Of a stretch of DNA of 64,000 nucleotides, positions 38,019 to 50,199 are shown in pieces. Position numbers and translations under genes: made by a program. Where the stretch lies: NCBI GenBank assembly GCA_013396915.1, contig VWZL01001358.1:186001-250000 (forward strand). Reading direction: 5' to 3'. The notes beneath the pieces are model-generated. The model ran no database searches. It worked only from the letters and a program-made list of their open reading frames with translations, and was not told where the DNA came from. Every line of letters starts with the position of its first letter. The first letter of the stretch is position 1. The stretch comes from Stercorarius parasiticus (lineage: Eukaryota; Chordata; Aves; Charadriiformes; Stercorariidae).

Positions 38019-38616
38019 CCCCATGGAGTACTGTGTCCAGCTCTGGGGCCCCCAACATAAGAAGGACATAGACCTGTTGGAGTGAGTCCAGAGGAGGGCC
38101 ACGAATATGATCAGAGGGCTGGAGCACCTATGGAGCACCTATGATCAGAGGGATGGAGCTGTTGGAGCAAGTCCAGAGCAGGGCCACGAATAAGATCAGA
38201 GGGTTGGACAGGCTGAGAGAATTAGGATTGTTCAGCCTGGAGAAGAGAAGGCTCCAGGGAGGCCTTATAGCAGCCTTCCAGTACCTGAAGGGGGCCTACA
38301 GGAGAGATGGGGAGGGACTCTTTATCAGGGAGTGTAGCGATAGGATGAGGGGTAACAGTTTGAAACTGAAAACAGGTCAATTTATGTTAGATATTAGGAA
38401 GAAATTCTTCACTATGAGGGCGGTGAGGCACTGGAACAGGTTGCCCAGCGAGGCTGTGGATGCCCCATCCCTGGAAGTGTTTGAGGCCAGGCTGGATGGG
38501 TCTTTGAGCGACCTGGTCTAGTGGGAGGTGTCCCTGCCCATGGCAGGGGGGTTGGAACTACGTGATCTTTAAGGTCCTTTCCAAGCCAAACGATTCGATG
38601 ATTCTATGATTCTACG
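38019..38616 (+). mobile_element. CR1 LINE 3' end, plus strand, with octamer tail
   Basis: It starts at CCCATGGAGTACTGTGTCCA, equivalent to the CR1 'ctggagtactgtgtccag' region. The open frame at 38141-38521 carries the CR1 C-terminal pattern RLRELGLFSLEKRRLQGGLI, then SDRMRGNSLKLKTGQFMLDI, then RAVRHWNRLPSEAVD. It ends with three near-identical octamers of the CR1 tail (GATTCGAT, GATTCTAT, GATTCTAC). The preserved frame and tail suggest this is one of the youngest CR1 copies here. An 85-bp-period internal duplication lies at 38075-38210. Confidence 0.95.
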
Positions 38617-40441
38617 ACAGAAGGCATACAAATATATTATATTTTTTATATATATATACTCGGAAGGGTATTCCTAAAGCACGAGCGTGCTCAAGAGGTG
38701 TGTGCTGAGGACACACTGCCATCCTGCAATGCAGCCAGCGAACAAGCAGTGGAAACAATTTAACTATACAGAAAAGCAATGACCAGACAATAGAGAGATG
38801 ATTATCAGATCCACAGAGTTAGACAATAGAAAAAAAAAAGGGGGAAAAAACCCACACTCACCACAGCTGAACCTCCTGCCTCCTCTAGAAAGGAGATGTT
38901 TCTTGTAAAATAGTGGAAAGAAAAGGGAAAGGAGGACAGCCTGACAGGGAAGCCATGGATAGAAGTGAGATATTTATCTCGATTTTGTATCTGAGTGCTC
39001 TTCATACATTACTGTAAGGCTTAGCTCTGCGTTGCTCTCTGCTTACTCAACACCCCCGGCAGCAGCAATTTCACAGCCACACAGTAAGACTTTTACTGCT
39101 CCTACATTCTCTGTCCTGGGTGTTAAATTAGACCTTTTTTTTTATTAGGTATTGCTTTGTGTCTGCACTTCACATGTAAAGACTCTCCCTGCCAACTTTT
39201 GGATAATCCTAGCCTCTTCGGAAAGCATACTTACATATAAGCATTCTTTAAACAAACATAGTATATGTTTGCATGTAAGCAAAAGCATGTGTGAGTGCAT
39301 CCCTTCTGAAGTTTGTTACGCAACAATGTGGGGGAAAAACCTTTCAAAGGGGACCTAAATCCACCCCTTCTGTAAATTCCTTATGTCCTAATGATGAATA
39401 AGTGCCAACCACCATCTGTCATAACCTGCAAGGTTTTGAGAATATTGTAATCCTGTGCAATGTTACTTGGAGATTCAAGCATATAGATACTTGGTATATT
39501 AGACATTTCTAAAGAAAACAATGTCGCCTATTTTTTCCTCAACAAGCAGGTAGTCAAAAAGCTGTTGAAAATGAAATACAATTTAAAGCAGTCCTTGTCC
39601 AATAGTAAACTATGTAAAACATCAACATTTTTGTGGTGAAAATGCTTCAGAAATGCCTCATGGAATTGTTCCAGTCTCTCCAAAACTACAATCTTGGCTG
39701 CTTACACTTAAACTATACAAAACATTTTGCCTTGTGAAGCCAAAGCTTTATTCCTCAAAAGCTTTATTCAGTAGCCAAGAAAGCCAATGTTCAGAAAAAA
39801 AGTAACAGTGAAACTTAACCAGTCTGGTCACAATTATTTAATTCTCATTTATAAGCTTAGAATGATCTGTATATGGTACTGATAAACAGCCCTGTTGGCT
39901 AAGTAAATACTACTGATGAAATCCATTTGGCCTTTACTATACACACTCCTTGCAAGAAATATCAATTTTCACAGGATTTTTATTTCCTTCTCCCCAGGAG
40001 GCGGGAACTGTACAAGACCTGTCCCCAGTTAAAAAAAAAAATAAAAAAATTACTAGCTATAAAAACAGATGTTCCAACAATAATCGCAGGCTGATGTCGT
40101 AGGCAGAAATAACCATGTACGGTATTTCTGTTAAACTATTCTGGTTCTGTGGTAGTTTCTACTCTGTTTTTCAGAGGAGCCAAACATTTATTCAGATGCA
40201 ACTAGCCGTAGAAAAAATGTAGATTTCCTTTGCAGTTTAATGGTTTTGACCATCATTCACTTCCCAGGTTGTTTTATATCTAACAGCAGCAGCATTACGG
40301 GATGATTGGAGAGGCTGGAGTGTCTCTCATGATTGCAATCCAGAATCTACAGATAAGGAAATTTCAGCTTTTTTTTTTTTTTTTCCCTTGATCAGACATG
40401 TTTGTCCTATTTTACTACAGAACACGTCTATTGAAGCCCAT
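38617..40441. other. ENOX1: ENOX1 intron, no gene seen
   Basis: AT-rich sequence with a TA/TTTA simple tract near 38634-38661, an A-run near 40031-40049 and a T-run near 40370-40384. No gene. Confidence 0.5.
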
Positions 40442-41013
40442 TGTGCTGGTTTTGCCTGGGATAGAGTTGATTTTCTTCATAGTAGCTCGTATGGGGCTAT
40501 GTTTTGGATTTCTGCTGGAAAGAGTGTTGATAATCCAGGCATGTTTTAGCTATTGCTAAGTAGTGCATACACACAGCCAAGGCCTTTTCTGCTTCTCACC
40601 GTGCCCCCCAGGCTGGGGGTGCACAAGTTGCTGGGAGGGGACACAGCTGGGACAGCTGACCCCAACTGACCAAAGGGATATTCCATACCATGTGGCATCA
40701 TGCTCAGCAATAAAAGCTGGGGGAAGAAGAAGGAAGGAGGGCACGTTTGGAGTGATGGCATTTGTCTTCCCAAGTAACCATTGAGCGTGATGGAGCCCGG
40801 CTTTCCTGGAGATGACTAAATACCTGCCTGATGATGGGAAGCAGAGAATGAATTATTTATTTTGCTTTTCTTGCATGTGCAGCTTTTTCTTTAGCTATTA
40901 AATTGTCTTTATGTCAGCCCAGGATTTTCTCACCTTTACCCTTCTGATTCTCTCCCCCATCCTACCGGCGGAGAGCGAGCGAGTGGCTGCGAGGCCGGGG
41001 TTAAAACATCACA
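40442..41013 (+). mobile_element. Solo LTR, same family as the one at 20507, plus strand
   Basis: It begins TGTGCTGGTTTTGCCTGGGA and ends TTAAAACATCACA. Blocks shared with the reverse complement of 20507-21092 include CTGACCAAAGGGATATT, 'tggcatttgtctt', CCAAGTAACC and 'gatgggaagcagagaatgaatt'. ATTAAA at 40897-40902 is in the polyadenylation position. Where the first copy has GTATAAAG this one has CAATAAAAG, so its TATA box has changed. I see no exact target-site duplication (left flank CCCAT, right flank TCCCT), which fits an older or altered insertion. Confidence 0.82.
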
Positions 41014-42008
41014 TCCCTACAAAACCTAGTGTTCATATTCCACATGTGCATATTCCGTGCTCATATTCCACCTTTTAATGTAGTATGCTATAAAACATAC
41101 TGTGTGTTGGACAGATCAATCTCCCATGCAATAAGAAATTCTGGTTTCTTTAACTGAAATCAGGCCGAATTTATTGACCATAATTTTAAACATTTTGTTG
41201 AACTGCAAAGAGAATTTCAGTTCATAAGACATTTCATGTTGAAGTTGTTTAAAAGGTTTGTAAATTTTCTAGCTTAAAGTTTAAAAAAAAATCTCAAATA
41301 GTGTGTAACTTCTTAATTTGCAAAAAAGCAAATCTAGGATATTTCATTGGAAAATTGTTTAAAACATTATTATATTTCAAACAGCATCAGTTTTAATTGT
41401 CAGATTTTGACAAAAGAGTTTTTAAAAGTCCTAACTTTAATAAATTACCAAAGAAAATCTTCTTTGTGGCTAAGGTATTGAAAAAGCATGCTGTGCAAAA
41501 GACATATTTCTGCTAAGATACAGATTAATAAAAAAAATAAGAAGAGATGCTTATATTTATATGGAAAAACTGATCTATCTGTGGCAATAATAACATTTGT
41601 TAGATTTGAGTTTATTTGCGTTGTGAATGCAGGCATGTTTTCATATTCCAAACAACCATAGAATGCTTTTATTTGCTTTCTTCATTATTTGAAAAAAAAA
41701 AAAAAGAAGAAGAAAACACTGCAAATATATATTATTCATGGATACAGATATCTCAGCTCATAAAAGCAGTGAGCTCTCAGAACATATCTTCTACCTGGTA
41801 TTCTAAACCAAATGTATAAAATGCACAGTTCCAGAGAAAAGTATATGATTTTGCAGTTCACTGGATCCTTTCTTTAACAACCCTTTCATTTCTCATTTGT
41901 GTAAGCAATGAGAGCAAACCCGGTAGTTTCTGAAAACACACAGAACATTCCAACTTTATTTAAGAGTGAGATGAAAACAGCAAACTATATAAAAAGAAGA
42001 GAATTTAT
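41014..42008. other. ENOX1: ENOX1 intron, no gene seen
   Basis: Very AT-rich. The words 'catattcca' and 'catattcc' recur three times at 41033-41070. No gene. Confidence 0.5.
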
Positions 42009-42300
42009 AGAAGCACAGAACCACAGAACAACACAGGCTGGAGGGCACCTTTGGCAGTCGTTTGGTGCAATCTCTCACTCTAAGCATGGCCAACTTAGAG
42101 CTGGTTGCTCAACACTGTCAGGTTTGAATATCTCCAAGAATGGAGAGTTCACAGCCTCTCTGTGCAACCTGCTCCAGCACTTGACCACGTTACCGTGATT
42201 TTTTTGTTTTCCAAATATCCAGCTGGGATTTCCCATGTTGCGACTTGCGTCCATTCCCTCTCCCATCATTCTCCCCTCACAAGAAACGTCTGGTTTCTTC
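42009..42300 (-). mobile_element. Old CR1 3' fragment, minus strand
   Basis: The plus strand has CACAGAACAACACAGGCTGG followed by 'agggcacctttggcag', then 'ggtttgaatatctccaagaa', 'tggagagttcacagcctctc', 'tgtgcaacctgctccagcac' and 'ccattccctctcccatcatt'. This is the reverse complement of the CR1 3' region (agcactggaacaggttgc, gatatt, ctccatcc). It is more diverged than the other copies. Confidence 0.8.
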
Positions 42301-45300
42301 TTCTTATATCCCCACTTAGACAGCTGAAGATAACATTAGCTCCTGAAGATAACATTTAGTTCTTTCCTCAAAATTATTTTCCCAAGGCCAGACTCATTTG
42401 TCTTAGTTTTGTCTTGTATATCACATAAACACTCAAGAAATCTCTAAAGTGTTCATTATAAAGACAAAAAATACAGGTGATGTCCAAACACTAGCCAAAC
42501 CAGATGACAGATTATCAGCTATTTCAAAGGACTTTTGATCAAGTCCTTATTTTACATGTGCACTTGAATGAACAATAAGAAATGCAGGTAGAGAGGAAAG
42601 ATTAATTATACCACAGAACTGTTTAGTTTGGGTATCTCTGTCTTCTGTTTAAAGATTTTTCATCAAAATTCATAACTGGAACTCAAGCATCTCAGTCCTT
42701 ACTCTATCAGAGGTTATACGCTGATGGCTTCAGAAATAAGTATCTGAAAGTCCTGATGCATAACTTGGTTTAAAACGAAACGGTACATTACACCTATCTG
42801 TTCTCCTGCAGGAGTGGAAATCTTTAGATTTAATTTGCTAAGTCTTTTGTTCTTTCCTGGTTACCGCACCCAGTGACCAAAGTACACAGTGTATAAACAG
42901 CTGGTAAGTGGGAGAGAGCACATTGCCACATTGCTGGCAAAACACTGGTTATTGAATTGTTATTAAAGTTCTAATGTTTAGATATGTCTTAACTTTCAGC
43001 TTTCAGCACTGGAATCCATCTATACCTCTGTGTACCTTTATTTTTTGGACATTTCATGATTTCCCTTGAGACTATAATGAAAAGGAAGCTGTTTATACAC
43101 ACATCAGATCCAGAAATTGATTCACTTTCCCAACAGAAGCATGAACTAATAGGATGGTGAAATTGTGAATCACATATTCTGTGGCTTTAAGGCAAGATGA
43201 CAAAGTCATAAAATGAAGCTCCCTGGAGACACTGAAACCCAGCAGAGCATAATAGAGCATATTTCCTGAACAATTTCTTGTTTTTTGTCCAACGCAATAT
43301 ATGTTTTGAGTCAAACTTAGAATAACGCGATCAGTTCTGTCATCATCACATAGTGATTTGATTGCTTTTTAAAAAGCCAGCCACCAAATAGGGAATTTGC
43401 AAGTATTTCTTCAAAAAACAAAACAAAGCCTTACACCACCAAACAAACTCCATGTTTGATTGTTCCCGTTCCCTTGAAGCAAGAAGTGCACTCACTAGCT
43501 ATTAGATATGAAGTGGCTCTACGTCATTAGTATTTCACTTTTTCAAGGATCTTTTTTTTTTCCCAGTGTTTTGAGGGCAGTCAGCCAGCAACATTTGCTG
43601 TGTGACAGACATCTGCAAGAAATGCGAACACACACAAAATTCCAGCTTTCAGACAACTCAAGCTAAATCACTAACTTCAAGTTTCAATATAAGCTTGCTG
43701 CTGTATGCAGCGAAGACACAGCACAAATAAAGGCAATCCTCTCAAGTCCCAGAGATCACATTAGACACAACTAAAACAAGCTACTGTACAAGCAGGGAGT
43801 TCTCTTCTGCTGATTTCTCCATTTCTTATACTAATTATTCCTTGAGTTTGTTGCACCTTCTGCAATACCATGCCGGAGTGAAAATTTGGCTAATAAAAAG
43901 ATTTGAATGTCTCCTGTAAAAAGGAGGAGGTTCTTCTGTAACTTTGATACATTTAGATACAATGAGGGATAAAAAGAGGATTTATTTGAATTTTAGGAAA
44001 TAGAGGGTCTGGCATGTGAGACATGGAAATTAGAAGAGAAGAGGTGCATTGCGCTCTCCAGTTCTCTTTCTGGATGATTTGGATGAGAAGACCTCATAAA
44101 CATCCAGATCAAAAGGGAGATAGTAAGAAAGAAAAATCTTAATGTGATTTCTCAGGAAGAGAGCTTCCAGTCAAAGAGGAAGGTCTCAGGAGGCTGAGAA
44201 ATTTAATTATAGTACTTCCATCTTTGGTAGGCTTGCAATAAAGGACGTATCCTTAGCCCTTTAAAAGCTCTTAAGACCTTTCTAAGTTAAGGCTCCATGA
44301 ACTGAAATTTTTTGGGGACAACAGGATTTATGGGAAAGCTGACCTGGGAAGTGGCCTGTAGCAGCCCCTCTGCCCTTTGTGTAAGGACAGAAGTTGCAAG
44401 CTGACACACCGAGATCATACCAAGGTAAGTTAGAGACAGAACGCGGACCAGAACCATGGCACTGGGTGATATAAGACAAAACAAGCAAGAAGAAAGAAAT
44501 TTGTGAGTTAAAAGTGCAGAGATTAGAGCAGAGGCTCTCCAAACAGATGAGGCCACCCATGCCAGAGGTATGGAGGGAAGATCCCATGTCCTGTGGGAGT
44601 TCAGCTGAAAGATGGAGTGGGAGGAGGAGAAATCCCAAATGAGATGTAAGAATGATGAGAGAGGGAGGACACAACGATAAAAGCAAAGGGAGGAGAAAGG
44701 GTCAATGAGAGTGAAGCAAAATTAAAGTGAGGTGCTTCTGATTGTTGTTAGTTATTATATAAATTACATACTTTATTCACCACTTACAGAGCTGTTTCAA
44801 GAACAACTGCATTATTGAAATCAATATTAAACTGCCGAGGTGCTCCACAAACACAAGCTTGGGTAATGTACCTGCCCTGCAACGTTTGCCATCAAACTGA
44901 GCTTGGTAAATCTCATCCATTCAGCCATAAATAATAACTGCCCAAACCTCTGCCAGATCGGCACCATTTCCAAACTTCAGCTATATTTACACACCCGCAG
45001 TTAGCAGCTGACAAGTCATATATGAGGGAAATTGCCTCCCTCTAAAAAAGAGCTGCTGTCAGAGCTGCGCTGTTCCACATGGAAATAATTCAAAGGAGCT
45101 GTCACACAAGAGCAGCTATACTCAGAACAGTTACCACAATGGACATTTTTACTCAACACATATTCCGGTACTTTTGCAGTACTTTTGTTCAGCTACTGAG
45201 TGAAGTACCAGAGATAAGTTTTCTTTCTTTCTTTCATTTTTTTTTTTTTAAACTCCTCATAACTCCATGAGGCTAGCAGAAAAAAAGACTGAAAGAACTA

Positions 45301-46565
45301 GAACAGAGTCAGTGGGTTTATCGTGTACCAAACTCTTTCCTGAGATACAGGTAGTGTCATTAAGGTAGAGCTCCAGACACAGGCAGGTAGGCATTGCCCA
45401 GGGATGATCCCTGCCTTCTTTATGGGTGCCTGATAAGCATTGTCAAGGCCTGAAAAGATGGGTATGGGCCACTCTAACCTGAGTGGTCTCACCCTATGCC
45501 TTGGTGCTGCAAAGCTGGTGGAGAAGGGTTGGCATCTTGCATTTCAGTAGACACCACCTTCACACTCAGTTCTGGCAACAACTGCAGCTCCTCCTCTAGG
45601 AGGTCTCTCTATATTTCCTTTTTCCAAATCTTTTTTCCTCTTCCTCCTTGGGAGGACAAAGAAGGTGAGGAGACATCATTGGAGATGAATGGGGAGGACG
45701 GGCTACCTTTTATGAGCTGGAGTGAAAATAAGGTGCTGGACAAGACAGGTCTGCGAGTCACAGGATACGTGAGCTCAGAGACTGATATCCCAAAGAGATG
45801 AGGATGCAGAGGGACAGGGATTTTCTAGGGGTAAAAGAGAGGAAAAGCCTCCAGGACCCACTAATAGCCTGCTACAGCCTCCTGCACTTACCCCCCAGCC
45901 CCACTGACTCTGTAAAGCTCCTCATTCTTTTTTCACAGCTGCTCTTACCTGCCTTGCCCCATTCATTCCCTTTCTCCACCCAGAGCTGACCTCTCGCCTC
46001 TCTAGTGCATCTCCCGGAGCCCAGCTATCGCCTCAAACCCCTCTCCCTTCTTCTCCACATCCAGAGCCCACCCTGTTACTGCAGAGCCTCAGGCTCTGTC
46101 TACAGGTCCAGAAAACCTTGCACTGGTCCCTCACAGTGTTGGACATCTGAATGGCACACCCGTCCCTCTTGTGGGCAGCACACCTCTTCCACTGGCCAAA
46201 GAGGCACGAGACGGAGAAAAGGCTGTGCGTCCTCCACATTCGGTTTGCAAGGCTTTGCAGTGACATGGCGCTGGACTCGGGAGATATTAAAATCCAGTCA
46301 TAATAGTCAAAATGGCACTTTATGTTTCCATATTTTTTTCAATGTAAATCCTGAATGGCAATCTTTATAGTTTTGCTTTGAAGGTAATTTAAGTAACTGC
46401 TTTATTCCCCAATCTGAGGAAGGGGAATACCACAAATGTCACAGTAATTTTAGTTACTTACAAAAACATTTGTAAAGATTTTAATATCATCTACTGTATG
46501 TGAGCACTATCGCCCTAAGTAAGTGAATCCATAAAGAACAGGTTTTATTATAAGGTAATATTAAC
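42301..46565. other. ENOX1: ENOX1 intron, no gene seen
   Basis: AT-rich to about 45.4 kb, then GC-richer at about 45480-46280 with a long pyrimidine-rich run at 45880-46080. No exon that I can support. A short repeat of 'gaagataacatt' occurs at 42325-42358. Confidence 0.5.
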
Positions 46566-46635
46566 CTTGGTGAAATAATCAGTATTCCTGAATCACCTCC
46601 GGTTTGGTTAATGTCGATACTTCTTCCAGATAAAC
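46566..46635 (-). other. Exon-like 70-bp block, unidentified
   Basis: The minus strand has an excellent acceptor (ATCATCTTTTTTATCTTAG) and an acceptable donor (CACCAAG followed by GTTAAT). Two frames read protein-like: one gives VYLEEVSTLTKPEVIQEY and then a stop, the other LSGRSIDINQTGGDSGILII and stays open. I do not recognise either. It may be coincidence. It is recorded because it lies 2.4 kb downstream, on the same strand, of the stronger exon candidate at 49035. Confidence 0.2.
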
Positions 46636-48084
46636 CTAAGATAAAAAAGATGATATGCAGCATTGAAGGCACTGTATGAATTTGGGATGGTTACAGAATT
46701 TTGGATCCACTGAAAACATTACAATGAAATGAAATATAATACTTCCATTTGTGCCAAATATTCTGTCTGGTTTTGTTTGGTTCACATAACAACCCAAAAT
46801 TCAAGTACCTATTCTTCTCAAAGCAGCACTTCCCAATTTCAGATAGTAAGCATGAATAACTGATGTTATACCCATATATACATATATGACCACACCAGCT
46901 TTTGGACTGTGCTGTGCCCCAAGTTATCACAGCTGTAAAACAGGCTGGATAAACTTGAAAAGAAAACACGGACAGGAATCCTGCTTTGCTGAACAGCATG
47001 CCCAGTAATGCTCTCAGCTCTAACTCATGATGCCAAAATTCACAGGATCTGCAAAATTTCCACCGGGCCGCCACCACCACCACCAGCCAGAGGAGTTCTT
47101 GTCTGGACATCACACCCAAACTTGGCTAGTAGGAGCTATCTTCTGTACATTTCTTATGCTGTCTGCAAATTTGACACCTCCATAGCCTCCTATAGCAACA
47201 AAGTAGGTTTCTTTTTCCCCTCTTCTAATTTCTCAGACTCGGGGACGTCATTCAAGGGGTTTGAGGACTCCCAGCTCATCTGCTTGTTATATAGGCAGTT
47301 GGGTGGGAGAAAAGAGGGGAGACAAATTTATTTAGTTATGTATTTATTTATTCTAGGCTGGCACCCCTCCTTCTGCAAAGCATTCAGTGCCTGCCTTGGC
47401 TCACTCTCACAGGTTTCCTAAGCAGTGATAGAACGATATGGACAAAATCCTCGGCATTTTTTCACCGCTGTCCAAAATGTTCTCAACAGCAACAGTGAAT
47501 ATTGTCCAACATAATCAGACATTGAGTAATGTGAAGCTAAAATAAGGCAGAGGGACCAAGCAATAATAGCCAAGGCTCCCCTCCACAAATGGAGCCAGAC
47601 CATGAACTGAAACAGATGTACAAAACGCTCCAACAACCAGCATCACGCATTAAATCCGCATCCTCCTACCCCAGAGTTCTGCTAGGGTTTGTCTGTTGTG
47701 CATTCAGCAACCTACCCCCCAATGTTTAAGCTCTCTTCTTCATTCTCTCCTTCAAATGACAGCTAACAACGAGAAGCAGGCATGCCCACAGTTTGTGGAC
47801 AGGAGTGGCTTTCAGCTGTCAGGAGGAAGAGCACCGCTTTGTTTTAATCTATTTGGTGCTGCAAAATATGCATTTCTCTGGCTGTCTTGTTCTGACCACG
47901 CTCTACTCTCAGCCAAGAAGTAAGCCAAGAAACACACTTTGCAATTAAAAAACAAACCACACAGCATTGTTAGTACCTGGATAAACAGCCATTAATTATT
48001 TAGGTGTGCGTGCCAGTCCCAGTCTGCCCGGCTTTGAAAAGGGAGACAGGGCACGTATGCTGGGCACTGTTCTAAATGGGAAGC
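46636..48084. other. ENOX1: ENOX1 intron, no gene seen
   Basis: Ordinary intron with a CCA/CCG trinucleotide run at about 47065-47085 and a TTTA run near 47328-47351. Confidence 0.5.
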
Positions 48085-48190
48085 ACTCGGTAATTTTACA
48101 GAAGGGTGACGTATGCAAGAGACTTAATTATCGAAGGCTACACCAAAGTCTTTGTTGAGTTTTGAACACAGGCAAATCTGTGCTATAGCA
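48085..48190 (-). mobile_element. Probable MIR/CORE-SINE fossil, minus strand
   Basis: On the plus strand the order is GGTAATTTTACAGAAGGGTG, 'caagagacttaattatc', 'gaaggctacaccaaagtc', then TTTTGAACACAGGCAAATCT. This matches the layout of a reversed MIR: attttacagatgaggaaac, gacttgccc, ggtcacac, then tcgaacccagg. Confidence 0.6.
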
Positions 48191-49034
48191 GGGAAGCTTG
48201 ACCTGGGTATTTTGGAGGGCAATAGATAAATGATGTGCATCACCCTACAGGGCACCTACCATTGAAAAGATGCGTCATCGTAGTACAATTTTAGCCAACA
48301 CAGTTCTCCTCACTGCAAAGCAAGCCTGTTGACAAAACCTGAGACAGAGCCCGTTGAAATACGCTTGGTTGCCTGTGGAAACTAGGAATGAGCCACGCAC
48401 CCAGGCTCATGCCTGTCACCAGATGGGTAGTGGTGAGACAGGAGATGTTCACATCCCGCAGGCCAGTGCTTCAACCTCTGTAGCACCTGTGCTGGATTTT
48501 TCAGAGGCCCGGCACAGGCATGGAGCTACTGGCTTAGTCCTACTAAGGTCGACCATTCTTTGCAGAAAGTATAGGGAAAAAAAATATAAGTAGTCATCAA
48601 GGGTCTGCTTTTGAAACCTTTATCGCACTTTTTTTGCTCCTGCTTCTTCCTCCCTCCCACCCCACTGCTTTTGTAACAGGGACTGCTGCACCTACTGGAT
48701 TTGTACGGCTCCACTACAAGTGAGCTCTGTTTCCTTTAAATTAGAAAACAGCAAACAAGCAAATAGCTGCATATGGTTATTATTTTGCATCTCTCTTCAT
48801 TTTTTTCTGGCTTTATTATCTGCACAATATCTCTGTTGGAACTTTTTGATATTCATTTTATGTCTAGCAAGTATCATAAAGTACCTGAGACAAGTTGCCT
48901 CTTTCACTTAGACATTACGTCAGCGTGCCCTCTCCAGAAAGGATAAAATATTTATTATGATTAATACAAAAGGCATTACAGATAGAGCATTTCAGGAACA
49001 TCAGAACAGATTAAAATTTAAAATAATAGCATAC
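48191..49034. other. ENOX1: ENOX1 intron, no gene seen
   Basis: No named repeat. It contains only the intron downstream of the exon-like block at 49035. Confidence 0.45.
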
Positions 49035-49137
49035 CTAATAGCTTTCTCTACTTCGGGATCTGGAGGGCTGTACTGAGGGTCTTTTACTGCCTTAGAAATT
49101 ACATTAAAAGACATTCCTATAGAATTTGCATTTTGGC
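49035..49137 (-). other. Candidate unidentified coding exon
   Basis: On the minus strand an open frame reads GQNANSIGMSFNVISKAV, then KDPQYSPPDPEVEKAIR. Its composition is varied and protein-like, with a PPDPEVEKAI end, unlike the low-complexity frames elsewhere in the window. The donor is good (ATTAG followed by GTATGC). The better acceptor is TTTTCACTTGGATTTTGCACCAG, which starts the exon at 49137 (103 bp, entering phase 1 and leaving phase 2). A weaker AG would start it at 49165 and add GAFHLDFAP. It does not match ENOX1 or the ENOX1 neighbours I can recall (EPSTI1, DNAJC15, LACC1, FAM216B). It could be an alternative ENOX1 exon, an exon of a nested minus-strand gene, a relic, or chance. 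No function can be assigned. Confidence 0.4.
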
Positions 49138-49165
49138 CTGGTGCAAAATCCAAGTGAAAAGCACC

Positions 49166-50199
49166 CTATATTCACATTATAGTCTTTTTCAACTCACCAT
49201 GGGCAGGAAAAGTTGAGGCCAAGTTTCATATCAGCAAGCACTGCCTGGGTAACCTGGAGCCTTGCTTGTATTTTATTGATGTAATGAGAAGCAATAACCC
49301 ATTGGGAATGATCAGGAATCATTTTAGTCCTGCTTGATCAATGCCAGCTGAACTTGGTGTAGCTCAGCTGCGGTTCAGACGGAGCCATGAGCCTGCCCCT
49401 GTCTGCCTCGCCACCCTCCCTGGCCCTGCAGAGCAGACCTGGCACAGGAAAATCCGGAGGCAGCGCATATTTCCCTTATTATCCCATATTTCTGTAGCAG
49501 AAAAGCTCTACTCTCATCTCTTTTTTCCCCTTGGTAAAAGCCAGCACGTTATCAGTCTAACACTTTCTGGAAGGCTGGAATGAAAAATACCCGATGTATC
49601 TATCTCTTGAATTAAGCAGTTTTACACGCTGACCACAATCCAGCGAAATCTTTGATTTCCCCGGGCTGACTGCACAAAAAAAAAAAGCCAGGCTGCAGCT
49701 GCGGCCCTCGGGATGGAGAAGTGTTTGCTGGTCTTCCCACAGCCCGTCCCAGTGCCACAGAAGGAGGGAGGAAGAGCCTGGGTCATTTTGGAAGTAAGGC
49801 TGTGCGATAAACAGGGTGATATCTGTTCTAGACTGCAACTGCACTGGAGGAAAATGCTGATGAGGAATTCCTTAAGCATCTGTTTATACTGTGCAGAAGA
49901 GAAATCTGAATTACCACGGAGGACTTCAATTTCAATAGCATATGCTGGAGGCTTTGTGCTGCCTTGAAATAAAAAAAAAAAAAAATTCCGCATAAGGACA
50001 TTTTTGAACTCAGTAAGAATTGCATTTAGCTTGCAGGAATTTTATATTATACCTAATCTTGAAAGATAACGTAAAATTTACCACAGAACTAAAAAATCAG
50101 CAGTTGCTTCTGTATGAATGACACCATTTGCTCATTATGTTTCTTATTCATGAACAGGACAACATGAAAACAAACATACCTGGTGCCTTAAAAGGATTC
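49166..50199. other. ENOX1: ENOX1 intron, no gene seen
   Basis: Ordinary intron. A-runs lie near 49674-49686 and 49969-49984. Confidence 0.5.

Noticed and set aside
44282..44686. Minus-strand frame of 134 codons, leucine- and serine-rich
   Set aside because: It is the complement of a purine-rich stretch, which produces such frames. No domain or splice signals were seen.
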